Positions 47,175 to 57,098 of a stretch of 64,000 nucleotides of DNA are shown here, piece by piece. Source of the DNA: Hyaloperonospora brassicae. Lineage: Eukaryota; Oomycota; Peronosporomycetes; Peronosporales; Peronosporaceae. Position 1 is the first letter of the stretch. Each line of letters starts with the position of its first letter. Under the pieces are notes generated by a model. It saw nothing but the letters and a program-made list of their open reading frames with translations, had not been told where the DNA came from and ran no database searches. Position numbers and translations under genes: made by a program. The stretch spans positions 248,001 to 312,000 of the forward strand of contig CANTFL010000223.1 of NCBI GenBank assembly GCA_947650285.1. Reading direction: 5' to 3'.

Positions 47175-48203
47175 ATGTTGGAGTCTCTAGACAGAGACCA
47201 ACAACATGCCGCTATTGCCAAGTTCATTCGGAATGAACTTGCTCTCGAGAGGGAGAAAGTAGCCTTGCTTCACCAGCAAGGCTCTCAACAGGCCGAGCAG
47301 TTGAGAGAACTCGGTGCTCAACAGACGGAGCTGTTGAGACAGCAGCAATTCCATGCTGCTGTGGGCGGGACGGCGCATGCGCGTCGTCCCGAAGTCATGA
47401 AAGTTGACATCTCTAAGTACAGTGGAGTCCCGGAGGACTCCCTGTTACTATGGCTTGTCGAACTCGACAGAGCTTTAAGAGCTCGTCGCGTCGAAGATGA
47501 GCAAATGAAACTCACATTTGCTCAGACACACTTGGCAGGGCGTGCCAAAACTTGGTCCATGGGACTCGAGAGTAGCGACCCAAATGTGTTTAGGTCGCTA
47601 GATGACTTCAAGTCCCGGCTCAGACAAACGTTTGAGCCGCCACGGGCTGAGTTCAGGGCTCGTTCAGAGCTCCTGAAACTCAAGCAGGGTAAGCGTGATG
47701 TGCACGCTTACGCACAACATATACGACTCCTTGCGAGTAGTATAACTGCCAACCCAGTCCATGAACACACGTTGATTACGGTGTTCATGCAAGGGCTCGC
47801 AGAAGGGCCCGTCAGGAGCCATCTGTTCCGCCTTGAGCTGAATACGCTTGAAGAAGCGATATCAGCCGCGGAACAGGAAGACTTTAGCATGAGACAGGCT
47901 CATGCTAGCTCAATCTCTTATCGTCCACCGAGACGACAAGAGATCGGAGGTCCAGAACCAATGGACCTCTGCTATGTTGAGAGCAAGAGACCTCGCTCTA
48001 CAAACAACAAGCGATTGCAGAGGTGCAATCGCTGTCAGAAGTTAGGGCACTACGCATACGAGTGTAGTGCTCCACGCCCAGTACCAAACAGTACTGAGCG
48101 AAATGGACGACCATTTGCCAGAAAGGGCAATGGGCGTGGGCCCAGCGCTGTTGCGAAGCCGCAACAGCGAGACGGACCATCAAAAAGTGGTCGGGGTCAG
48201 TAG
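47175..48203 (+). CDS. gag: Gag of element 1
   Basis: Intact 342-codon frame from ATG 47175. Residues 1-60 form a Gln-rich coiled coil. The retrotransposon-gag capsid domain spans about 75-240 (KVDISKYSGVPEDSLLLWL, LAGRAKTWSMGLE, FKSRLRQTFEPP, HAYAQHIRLLAS). One CCHC zinc knuckle, CNRCQKLGHYAYEC, lies near residue 285, followed by a basic tail. Gag forms the virus-like particle and packages the element RNA. It stops at TAG 48201-48203; pol continues in the -1 frame, so a frameshift would be needed to make Gag-Pol. Confidence 0.9.
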   Translation: MLESLDRDQQHAAIAKFIRNELALEREKVALLHQQGSQQAEQLRELGAQQTELLRQQQFHAAVGGTAHARRPEVMKVDISKYSGVPEDSLLLWLVELDRALRARRVEDEQMKLTFAQTHLAGRAKTWSMGLESSDPNVFRSLDDFKSRLRQTFEPPRAEFRARSELLKLKQGKRDVHAYAQHIRLLASSITANPVHEHTLITVFMQGLAEGPVRSHLFRLELNTLEEAISAAEQEDFSMRQAHASSISYRPPRRQEIGGPEPMDLCYVESKRPRSTNNKRLQRCNRCQKLGHYAYECSAPRPVPNSTERNGRPFARKGNGRGPSAVAKPQQRDGPSKSGRGQ

Positions 48204-51200
48204 ATGCGGAGCGCCCTACTGATCCAGCAACCTCAAGAGAATTTGCAAATCTCTTGACGAAAGTTGCTCCAGATACACAATCATTGTGTGTCTCTGCACC
48301 TGGTGATGACGTTTCGCTCATCACCTTGAAGTTGGAAGCGACAAATGATTTGTCGCTTCGTGCCCTAGTATACTGTGGGGCGTCGAACAACTTTGTTCGT
48401 CGCCAGTCACTAGAGGGTCGTAGGCTCAAGCTCGTTGAGCGCGACATCCATCTAACGAGGATGACGGTGCGCCTTGCCACAGTCGCATCGATAACCGTTG
48501 CGAAACGTGTAGTAAGAATCTACTACACGTTAGAGGGCATACAGTACGGTGATGACTTCATCGTACTAGATCTGGATGACAAATTTTGATGTCATCCTGG
48601 GATTACCTTGGCTCATAAAGTACGAGCCAAGGGTGAGCTGGTAGCATCGATCCGTGAAGATGCCTGCCGCTTGCTCATCTGATGGCCATCTGATGAACAT
48701 CTTGGAGCGTCCACAAGCGTGTGGATGTTCTGCGAGTGAGTGCGATGGCCTCACTTGCGGTACGGTCGTTAGCACGACTGCACAAGATCACAGTGTAGTT
48801 GATCACTACACTATGGAGCAAGCTCCCGGTGGCTGTACAGATGTACAGGCTGCGCCGAAGGTTCACCACTCGAATAAGTCGAGTGGACCGGGACATGGAT
48901 GCATGCCTAGCGGGCAGCATCTTAGAAGAAATAAACCTGTTGCCCCCAAGGGGCAACATGAAAATACTAGGTCGATTGGAGAGTCGACCGTAAAGGATCG
49001 GTGCCTGACTGTGGTTGCACAGCCACAGTCGGAAGACGTCGAGGGAATAAGTCCCCGCGTACTTGAGGAAGGAATTCCTCAAGAGTCACTTGCTGAGGGA
49101 TCAGGCCCTCAGCAACCTGTGGAAGCAAGTTCCCAGGAAGAAACCGAGACGTTGAACGTCTTGGTTAATGACGGATCAAGCGTAGGCGCTTATACGCTTG
49201 ATCTGATTGTGCCTCCGAAGTTGACTTCGGAGATAACTCAGTTGCCAACGCTAGAACCGAAACGGTTCTTGCGTGATCTGCGTAGTGGCAAAGTCAATCA
49301 GATCTTCATACTCGTCACGGAGGATGAGTATGTGGCCGATATGCGGTCGGCAACAGTATTTGCTGAGAACGAACGGGTTCTCAGCAGCTCATCGATGGAC
49401 GAAAGTGTCCTCGATGAGAAGACTCGGATTGAGCGATACACGTCTCAATCCTGGGATTCACTTCAGGCAAATCCTTTGTATAAGGATTCGATCGAATTCA
49501 GGGATGTATTCCCTGAATCCGTACCTTGCGAGTTGCCTAAGGACAAAGGCACTCGACACGAAATCGAGCTCAAGACGGGCTCGAAGTACTGTGTCATGAG
49601 GCAGTGGCCACTGCCTCGTGAACAAGTACTAGCGATCGACAAGTTCTTTGCTGATCGCTTAGCAGCGAGCCATGTGAGGGAATCAACATCCCCTCACAGC
49701 TCTCCGACCTTCTGTGTGCGAAAGACCACAGGAGAGTGGCGGATAGTGCACGCATTCAACAAGTTGAATGCTGCAACGGTACCGGCTCAGACGCCGATAC
49801 CGAGGAAGGACGTAATCATAAATGGTATGTCAAAGAGTACCATCTTTTCGTCCATGGATCTGATGGATGGATTCTATCAGATCCTGATGCGTGAACGGGA
49901 CGTCCCGTTCACGGCAGTGAGTACCCCCAGCGGGATGCTGTGGGAGTGGCTAGTGATGCCACAGGGGCTGAGTAATGCCCCTGCAACATTCAACAGATGT
50001 GTCACAAATATGTTAAGAACGGTGCGAGACTTCGCACCGAGTTACTTCGACGATGTGTTCGTCCATAGCCGGGCTATGGACGGAAAGACGGACGTTGAAG
50101 TTCATAGAACTCACGTTCGCCAGGTTCTTCAACTTATGCGCAAGCATAAGTTGTACGCAAACCTCAAGAAGTGTATATTCGCGGCTAGCGAAATACCACT
50201 TCTTGGGTGCATCGTGGGTAAACACGGCGTACGCCCCGATCCCGAAAAGATCAAGGCGATCACCGACTGTCCAGTGCCAGTCGATGTCAAGGAACTAAGG
50301 AAGTTCCTTGGTCTAGCGGCGTACTTGCACAAGTACTCGCGCAACTACGCCGAGATGACTGTTCATCTTTCTTGCTTGCTCAAGAAAAATGTCAAGTGGT
50401 CATGGAACGCTGAGTGCCAGCGTTCCTTTGAAGGTATCAAGCAAAGCTTGATGCAATCGCCGATCTTGGCGATTGCAGATCAGGACAGACCATTTCATGT
50501 GGTCTGTGACGCCAGCGATTTCGCAATCGGTTGTGCGTTAATGCAGTTCGTTGCAGATGGCGCGGAGCGCGTCATCTGTTATCAGTCGCGTCAGCTGCAA
50601 GCAGCTGAGCGTAATTACCCAGTGCATGACAAGGAACTTCTTGCCATGAAGTAAGCACTGGCTAAGTTTCGCGTCTATCTCTTGGGAGATAGACCGTTTG
50701 TTGTCTATACGGACCATGCGTCATTACTCACGGCCGTAAACAGCCCACACCTCTCGCAAAGAATGGCGAGGTGGCTGTCTTTCTTCGCGGAGTATAACTT
50801 CTCCGTGGAGTATAAACCAGGACGACTCAATGTTGTCTCGGATGCTCTTTCGCGCCGGCCCGATTTCGAGCCGGACGCACAAATCAACAGTGAGGATAAG
50901 CCCACTGTTGCGACACTGTCAGTCAGTGTCCCGTCGTCAAGTTTACTTGACGACGTACGAAAGGCATACGCGGAAGATAAGGATCTTCTGCGATTGATGG
51001 ATCATCTGGTGAATCCATCCAGTAAATCCATGAGGGATTTACCGGCTTTGTACCGATCCTCATCGGATCGGTATAGTACACGCAACGGATTGCTGTACTA
51101 TACAGCTGTTGCCGACGACACGCCTCGTGTCGTCGTACCCGCTCATCATGATTTGCGTTTGCGCATCATATATGAGTGTCACGATGCCCCAAGAAGCGGC

Positions 51201-53098
51201 CATCGTGGAAGGGAAAAGACTTACCTCACGGTAAGTCGTGACTTTTACTGGCCCCGCCAGTATCAGTTTGTACGCAAGTACATACGTGCTTGCGAGGTTT
51301 TTCAGCGGGTGAAGCCTAGTCCTTCATCCCGTGCGCCATTGCAGCCTCTGCCTGTTCAGGCAGAGTGCTGGCAGTCCGTTTCAATGGACTTCGTCTTTGG
51401 TTTTCCCGAAGACGCTCACAAGAATAATGGCATTCCTGTGTTCGGTGATCGGTTCAGCAAGATGGTGCATCTTGCTGCAGTGACCGAGTCCATCAAGGCA
51501 CCCGGCTGTGATCGTGTCTTTCTTGACACGATCTTCCGACTCCACGGGTTGCCCCGTGAACTCGTATCCGACCGTGACCCTCGGTTCACGGCGGCATTTT
51601 GGCAAACCGTATTCCGTTCTCATGGAATACGATTGAAGATGTCTACTTCTGACCATCCCGAAACAGATGTTCAGACGGAACGTGCGAACCGTGTCCTCGA
51701 AGAGATGCTTCGAGGATATGTCCACTCGTTTCCGAGTTGGAGCGAATTCCTACCCATGGTGGAATTCGCCATCAATAATTCGGTGCATGCTTTCACACAG
51801 CACACACCGTTTTACGTGAGTGGCTTACGCCATCCACGTGTTCCCACCCTTCTATAGTGTGACTCTTGGATAAGGGGGGAGGGACTCGCCCGAGCAAAAA
51901 CCGTTTTGGCTCTTTCTCATCACGTGACGACGCTAACGTCGTCACGTATGATGCCAATGTCGATCAAGTCGACATCGATATCGAAGATCACCTCAAGAAT
52001 AGCGACGACGCTATTATTGATTCGGGTGATGATGAAGATGCTGGTATATTCAGCATCGTCAACGATTATGCCAGCGAGGAAGAAGACAGCCTCGCTGAAG
52101 AAGAGAACAATCTCTTAGCAGTGCGCACGAAGCGCACTGACAGACAAAACAAAGAGTCAGCAGAGAACTTCCTACTGACTCGAGAAGCGGTAGTCCTTTT
52201 CGTTCAGGACTCCATCGCTAATGCGGTGGACCGTCAGAAACGGAACGCAGACAAGAATGGAAGAGCAAATGTTCTTTCATTTAAGGTTAACGACCTAGTA
52301 CTACTGTCAACGGTAAACTTACCTGGACATGCAGTCACTAGTGTCGGCAGTAGTAAACTACTGCCGAAATACATTGGGCCATTTCGAGTGTTGCATCGCA
52401 AGGGCAATGCATACACACTCGAATTGTCACGTAGGATGCGTTTGCATCCTACGTTTTACGTGGGGAGGCTTAGGTCGTACTGTCAGTACGAGCCTTCTTC
52501 TTCCGATGAAGATAGCCCCCACGTTCAAGAACATCCATCAAGTTCTTTCGTTTGCGCTCCAGACGATCCGTCTGGTCGCGCAGATATGATACCTCGGAAC
52601 TCAACCGAGATATCTCCCCGCGAGCTGTCGCCAGCTCGCCGAAAAGGGAGCGGACATCCCGCTCGACCTGAAGCTGCGCTGTGGCATAATCGGCGCGATC
52701 CCTCGCCCGATCAGCCTCGTGATCCTTGCGGTTCTTCCACACGGTATCGGTCAAAGCGTAGCGCCGGTCGCGCTCGTGCTTCAAGTCATCGCGCAATTCA
52801 TCGATTGCGCGATACATCTCGTAAGGGTCGAGATGGTGAACCAAATCATCTGGAGGAGGTCTTTCTTCCTCCACCACATCCTTTGGTGGATGCTCACGGT
52901 GATCAACGCTTTCTAGTGGAGCGTATCTTGAATCACCGTGACGATTCAGGATCAAGGACGAGCTACCTCGTCCAGTGGCGGGGGTATCCACCCTCTTGGA
53001 ACAGCTGGGAGCCCCGCTCCCAGCTGTTGATGGATGTTGAAGGTCTCGTCCGCCAGTATGACGAGACCCATCCGATGAGTCTTGTGGCCCATCGGTAA
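48203..53098 (+). pseudogene. pol: Broken pol of element 1 (protease, RT, RNase H, integrase, chromodomain)
   Basis: Domains in order: aspartic protease (about 48260-48640), reverse transcriptase with YFDD at 50043-50054, RNase H with CDASDFAIG (about 50500), integrase with HHCC and DDE parts (about 51170-51780), and a C-terminal chromodomain ([17 protein letters not shown], about 52950-53010). Lesions: the protease catalytic aspartate position reads TAC (Tyr) at 48371-48373; an extra T near 48584-48587 shifts the frame; nonsense TAG at 48642-48644; TAA at 50652-50654; the last zinc-finger cysteine of integrase reads Phe at 51300-51302; Gly to Val in the QTERAN block; TAG at 51855-51857 followed by a frame change before 51866. 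The expected residues come from knowledge of the family, not from another copy in the window. Confidence 0.85.
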
Positions 53099-54077
53099 AC
53101 ACGCGCCCTAGGCGCTTGTAGACGGATTGCAAGTTTGCAATCGCGTCACGCATCTCAGCCGAGATGTGTGCCCTTCCCCAGGGCGAATTTAGGGAATACA
53201 CATCCCTATGTGCACGCTGCGAGTTGTCAACACAACTCGCACAAGGGTCTCCCCATGTGATGCAAGGAATGCCTGCTTCACTCGATAAACAATGCAACCG
53301 GTACCTAGCACCGGTTGGCGTTCGCCGCTCGAACCTGAGGCGTGTCGCCTCAAGTTTCTTGAGCCACCCTTCTCGTCCAAAATTCTTTACGTTTTGGACG
53401 AACGCGTTCCACGCAGCCAAAAGCGAGGCCTTGTCACGCTTTTGGTTGCTGTTGTACCATCGATGTCTAAGGAAGACATCGAGATAAAAGTATTCCTCAG
53501 CGCGAAAAACATTCGCGCTGGAACTCAAGCCGTGAAGCTCAGTCTCATCGGATAATGGTATTCGATGGTGTTGGCCTCTCTCGTGAGACAGGCTATCTAT
53601 GAGCCGTTCGGGCGAACGCCACGGCTTCAACTCATCACGCTTCACAGTGGTACCCTTGTCAGTACCACGGCTCCCATATTGACGACGGCTCGCGCCATCG
53701 TCATCACGCTCGTGCGAAGACCCACGAGCCGGTGGTGGTGAGGAATAGAATTCCTCACCACCCTGATCATCATCATCACTGCCGAACAGACTGTGATGCA
53801 AACCACGAGTCCGTTCGTTCGGCAGTGGTCTTGGCGAATACTGAGGCGTCGCCGGTAAGCGAGACGCCTCTGGAGCATTGCCCGAGTCAGACACGTCTGA
53901 CTCGCCAGCGTAGATGACCTCTACATCAGGGTCATCGTGCGCACGCGGTGTGATACCGCGTGCACCTGCAGCACCTGTTGCTGCAGGCGAAGAAGGGGCG
54001 GCAGACAACGAATCGTCTGCCGCAGAGGCTGGCACAGCACCGGGCTGTGTAGGTCTTGAGTCACCTCGCATAGACAT
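52470..54077 (-). CDS. Antisense ORF of element 1 (aORF1), unknown function
   Basis: 535 codons on the strand opposite gag-pol, from ATG 54077 to 52470. The last 209 codons overlap the chromodomain end of pol. Residues 1-150 are low-complexity and acidic or Ser/Pro-rich. Residues 190-290 are a compact region with [18 protein letters not shown] and LLAAW. Residues about 410-525 form a long coiled coil ([19 protein letters not shown]) ending in a basic RKKKAR tail. The start codon sits in the loop of the 54063-54093 hairpin. The frame is uninterrupted although pol around it is not. I recognise no family. Antisense ORFs near the 3' end are known in some plant Gypsy elements of the Tat group. Confidence 0.6.
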   Translation of the reverse strand: MSMRGDSRPTQPGAVPASAADDSLSAAPSSPAATGAAGARGITPRAHDDPDVEVIYAGESDVSDSGNAPEASRLPATPQYSPRPLPNERTRGLHHSLFGSDDDDQGGEEFYSSPPPARGSSHERDDDGASRRQYGSRGTDKGTTVKRDELKPWRSPERLIDSLSHERGQHHRIPLSDETELHGLSSSANVFRAEEYFYLDVFLRHRWYNSNQKRDKASLLAAWNAFVQNVKNFGREGWLKKLEATRLRFERRTPTGARYRLHCLSSEAGIPCITWGDPCASCVDNSQRAHRDVYSLNSPWGRAHISAEMRDAIANLQSVYKRLGRVFTDGPQDSSDGSRHTGGRDLQHPSTAGSGAPSCSKRVDTPATGRGSSSLILNRHGDSRYAPLESVDHREHPPKDVVEEERPPPDDLVHHLDPYEMYRAIDELRDDLKHERDRRYALTDTVWKNRKDHEADRARDRADYATAQLQVERDVRSLFGELATARGEISRLSSEVSYLRDQTDRLERKRKNLMDVLERGGYLHRKKKARTDSTT

Positions 54078-54257
54078 TTTAACTATGCGAGGTCAAGTGG
54101 AAATTGAATGGAACGGACCTGTGGTGGAGTGGGTCGCCAAAATCGATTGGCGTGACTCCAAACCGCCCACTGTGCCGGACTGCCGACTTGAGGAGGGGGT
54201 ACTCCTATTCCGCTTGGATCTTAAACTCACCTTGTGTACCCGTCGGCTTGGCGGGTA

Positions 54258-55259
54258 TCACTCTTCGGAGGACGTGGCGATGGAGTTAGATGTCGGTCTT
54301 GGTGTGTGTCGACCTTGGGGGCCCCGAGCGGATATGCTTCAGTCGGGGTCCAGTTAGGGCAGCCACTCGGTCAACTTGGTTGAGAGTGGACTTATAACCA
54401 GAGTTCTCAGGGCTAGTAGCGCCTGGCCTTTGCTTGTCTCAGGGGTGTTAACCGCCTGGCCTTTATGTGTCTCAGGGGTGTCCACCGCCTGGCCTTTATG
54501 TATCCTCTCCCTTACCACTAGGGTATGGAGACCGCTTCCTATAGCGGGATTGAGTTGGGGGGGGTGCTACTCCACGAACCTACAGGCCAATATACTTCCT
54601 GGGGTTCTATTTGCACTTGAGTCTTACCAGCACTGTCTATTCAACGGGTGGGCCAAATAGATCCCTGGCCCGGAACAGGTTGGTAGACTTACAAGCTTCT
54701 TGGCTCACGAGACGTGTGGCTTAGATCGCAAATTGAGTAGTCTTTAATAATGTCCTATCCTTTAAACTCCTTTACTCTGTACTTGCCTTACGCCTGGACT
54801 CACTATGCTGAGTGGTCAGGGACGCTTGATCTTGATAGTCCGGGTCGGCCGATGGATGACCAGGTCGGCCCTTGGGTGACCGAGGTCGCCTTGATCGGCC
54901 GTACCCACCAAAGGGTGACCAGGTCGGCCCTTGGGTGACCGAGGTCGCCTTGATCGGCCGTACCCACCAAAGGGTGACCAGGTCGGCCCTTGGGTGACCG
55001 AGGCCGCCTTGGTCGGCCGTACCTACCGACGAGTGGCCCGGTCGACCGACGAGTGGTTGAGAACGATCCGCATTGGTGCCGCTCTCAACGGCTGGAACCC
55101 AACGGCCGCTTCTCCTCTGTGGCTCCTTGGCCTCCAGTCCCTTTCCGATCGCGAGGCCCCTGTCCCTCCGGTCCATCCCTCCTTGAGTCTACCCTTTCCA
55201 GAAAGTTCGCTTTACCACAGCCGCCCCTTGCACTTGCTCAGCCGTACAGCGGTTCGAGC
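54258..55259. other. Left end of element 2 (probable 3' LTR/untranslated region)
   Basis: No coding region is recognised. It contains a threefold 33-bp tandem repeat (about 54419-54510, core CGCCTGGCCTTT) and a threefold 59-bp repeat (54855-55031). If element 2 is intact, its 3' LTR must lie here, because its 5' LTR is beyond the right edge. Without that copy the ends cannot be placed. Confidence 0.45.
54855..55031. repeat. Three 59-bp tandem repeats
   Basis: Units begin at 54855, 54914 and 54973, each with GTGACCAGGTCGGCC and GTGACCGAGG cores. The first two are almost identical; the third has diverged at its end. A 59-bp unit is not a multiple of three, so it is unlikely to be coding. Confidence 0.9.
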
Positions 55260-57098
55260 ATGAGCACGTCTACGCAGGGACCCGACCCCTCCACTGAGGG
55301 TCTGTCCTCCACTCCTGCCTCGCCGATCCGCGGACATCCGGCCGAGGTCCTTGGCCAAGCAAACGACATTTCATCATTGCCGGTCTCGCCATCGTTGGAG
55401 TCGCCCCCCCCCGCCACTTCTGGGATGACACCGCCCCCAGCCACGTCTGCCCCTCCGGTCGTCGCCGCATCTCCAGTCGCTGCAGTCATTACCGCTCCCG
55501 TCGAGGTCGACCCGGCCATACCGGCCACCCTCAGCAGCGGTAGTGCAACACCCAGCGTGGTTCCAGTTGATGTCGTGAGGATGCTTCGCCGGGTCGAGGC
55601 TTGCGAGAGTCGGCTGGCGCTGATGTCTCCCTCCCCACAATACTGGTCGCTCCGCTGTGAGCGCTTAGAGCGGGAGCTTGGTGACTCTCGTGCACTCGTG
55701 TCGCGTCTCGACGGGAAGTTGCGGCACGAGATGGCACTGACCGACCACTGGAGGCGCCAAGTCGAGTTTCGACATAGTCGGCTCTCCCTCCTCGTGGCTG
55801 AGCTCAGCCACTCGGACTTCCTGACGGAGCCCGTGGAGGGTGGTGCCGACGGAGAGACTAGTCTTCCCCAGGTCGCTGACACTGCACAAGTGTCGGGCCC
55901 CGACACCGGCACCCCCCAAAGTGGTCGGCCGCTTGCTTCCGTGACCGGTAAGCGGCCTCTTCGGCAAGCTTCTCGCGCTCCATCCAAGACGTCCAAACGA
56001 GCAAAAGTCGACTCGTTGAGCACCCCGAAGGAGGGGCCGATGGCTCCGAAAGGTTCGAAGACGGCCGCTTCACCGCTTCCCACGGCTGCCACCGACACAA
56101 GCCTCAGCTCGGACAGCGAGCCCATCCGGGCTGCCATGTTGAGGTCTCGGTCTTCTCGCCGCCGGCCGAAGGTCGCCTCTCCTACTCCTCTCACAGCTGC
56201 GGTTCCAGAGCCGAAAATACCGACACCTCGGTATCTCTCCAGGGTCACATCCGGATCGTCTGGATTCGGGCATGAATCTCCCCGTCCGAAGACGGGCGAC
56301 CGTCCGGTGACTTGCAGCTCTCCTACGTCGGAGGGCGAATATCTTCTCCCGGCAGAGGCCATGATCCCCGGGTCGACGCGGGTGAGAATTTTCACCGCCA
56401 GTGAAGTGGCGCCCTGGTCGGTGGACTTGGTCAATACCTGGTCCCTGGTCACCATGACCCCGGACGACTTGGGCGACCGATTGGAGTTACCTTGGGGATG
56501 GTTCGGCCCACCCGATGGGTGTCTCGATCGTCCGGCGCGTTGGAAAACTTCGCTGGTCACCCCTTCCATGGTTAAGGGATTGCTGGCGTCACAGCCTTGG
56601 GTGGTTGCGAAGGTCGCTCTTCCCCCAGTGTCGTTCAGACTGGAAGGCTGGTTCGCCGACCTGGCTGGGGCGTATTCCAAGTTCGAGAATGAACATTCCC
56701 AAGCGCTCTGGGAGGCCACCCACTGTCTCTGGATTTCGAAAGACCAAGCTCGCGCCAGCTCCTTCCTGGCTTCGTACTACAATGCTCGGAAGAAACGGCG
56801 GAGCAGGGCGACTTTGGCGTGGCGGGAAATTCTTAACCGAATCTTTGAGGGGATGGCGGCTCATCGGTGCGACTTGGACATTCTTCTGGACCCCTTCTTC
56901 CGTCACCTGCCTCGAGCTCGCCGAGTGGTATACTGGTTTCCGGGATGTGAGGAGGGGTCGGATCCGGTCGACCTACTGGCCGCTCTTCAGCTCTCGGACT
57001 CTACGTGGCCATGGCTCTCCCAGTACCGACTCACCTCAGAGCCCCACCCAGGGACCAAGGTCGCTCGCCTCCAAAACAAGTTCGTTCCTCCTTCGTAG
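55260..57098 (+). CDS. Antisense ORF of element 2 (aORF2), unknown function
   Basis: 612 codons from ATG 55260, on the strand opposite gag-pol and beyond the end of pol. Residues 1-100 are Pro/Ser/Ala-rich. A helical segment at about 105-190 (RMLRRVEACESRLALM, ERLERELGDSRALVSRLDGKL) looks like a coiled coil. Then comes a basic Ser/Pro-rich linker. From about 380 to the end there is a compact Trp-rich region with SFLASYYNARKKRR and TLAWREIL (residues about 500-525) and PRARRVVYWFPG. The frame extends upstream without an ATG. I recognise no family. Position and orientation are the same as aORF1 in element 1. Confidence 0.65.
   Translation: MSTSTQGPDPSTEGLSSTPASPIRGHPAEVLGQANDISSLPVSPSLESPPPATSGMTPPPATSAPPVVAASPVAAVITAPVEVDPAIPATLSSGSATPSVVPVDVVRMLRRVEACESRLALMSPSPQYWSLRCERLERELGDSRALVSRLDGKLRHEMALTDHWRRQVEFRHSRLSLLVAELSHSDFLTEPVEGGADGETSLPQVADTAQVSGPDTGTPQSGRPLASVTGKRPLRQASRAPSKTSKRAKVDSLSTPKEGPMAPKGSKTAASPLPTAATDTSLSSDSEPIRAAMLRSRSSRRRPKVASPTPLTAAVPEPKIPTPRYLSRVTSGSSGFGHESPRPKTGDRPVTCSSPTSEGEYLLPAEAMIPGSTRVRIFTASEVAPWSVDLVNTWSLVTMTPDDLGDRLELPWGWFGPPDGCLDRPARWKTSLVTPSMVKGLLASQPWVVAKVALPPVSFRLEGWFADLAGAYSKFENEHSQALWEATHCLWISKDQARASSFLASYYNARKKRRSRATLAWREILNRIFEGMAAHRCDLDILLDPFFRHLPRARRVVYWFPGCEEGSDPVDLLAALQLSDSTWPWLSQYRLTSEPHPGTKVARLQNKFVPPS

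Larger units (their letters stand above)
46614..54257 (+). mobile_element. Ty3/Gypsy chromovirus element 1, 3'-truncated
   Basis: Order: 5' LTR, PBS, gag, pol (PR-RT-RNase H-IN-chromodomain) and a long antisense ORF. The integrase-after-RT order and the terminal chromodomain define Ty3/Gypsy chromoviruses. Pol is broken by several lesions, so this copy is not autonomous. The right boundary is set where the dense hairpins characteristic of the element stop (last seen at 54237-54257). The base composition then changes to the repeats associated with element 2. No 3' LTR was found. Confidence 0.8.
46614..54257. other. Chain of short perfect hairpins spanning element 1
   Basis: Examples as start-end (stem/loop): 46641-46664 (10/4), 46747-46771 (10/5), 47038-47067 (13/4), 47128-47151 (9/6), 47317-47338 (8/6), 48010-48033 (10/4), 48146-48169 (9/6), 48504-48531 (11/6), 50131-50152 (9/4), 51694-51716 (9/5), 51922-51947 (11/4), 52344-52367 (10/4), 52429-52454 (11/4), 53219-53240 (9/4), 54063-54093 (11/9). 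Perfect palindromes of 20 and 22 nt lie at 49598-49617 and 49891-49912. Many more with 6-8-bp stems fill the gaps, about one per 20-40 nt. They cross the LTR, leader, gag, pol and antisense ORF alike. Confidence 0.85.

Noticed and set aside
46614..54257. CRISPR-like array or integron-type cassette as an explanation for the regular inverted repeats
   Set aside because: The stems differ from one another, there are no constant repeats with variable spacers, and the DNA codes for gag-pol in a eukaryotic genome.
55238..56719. 493-codon minus-strand frame inside element 2
   Set aside because: Shadow of aORF2: it lies opposite its GC-rich low-complexity half and lacks any domain. It is in the gag-pol direction, so a spliced extra exon is not fully excluded.
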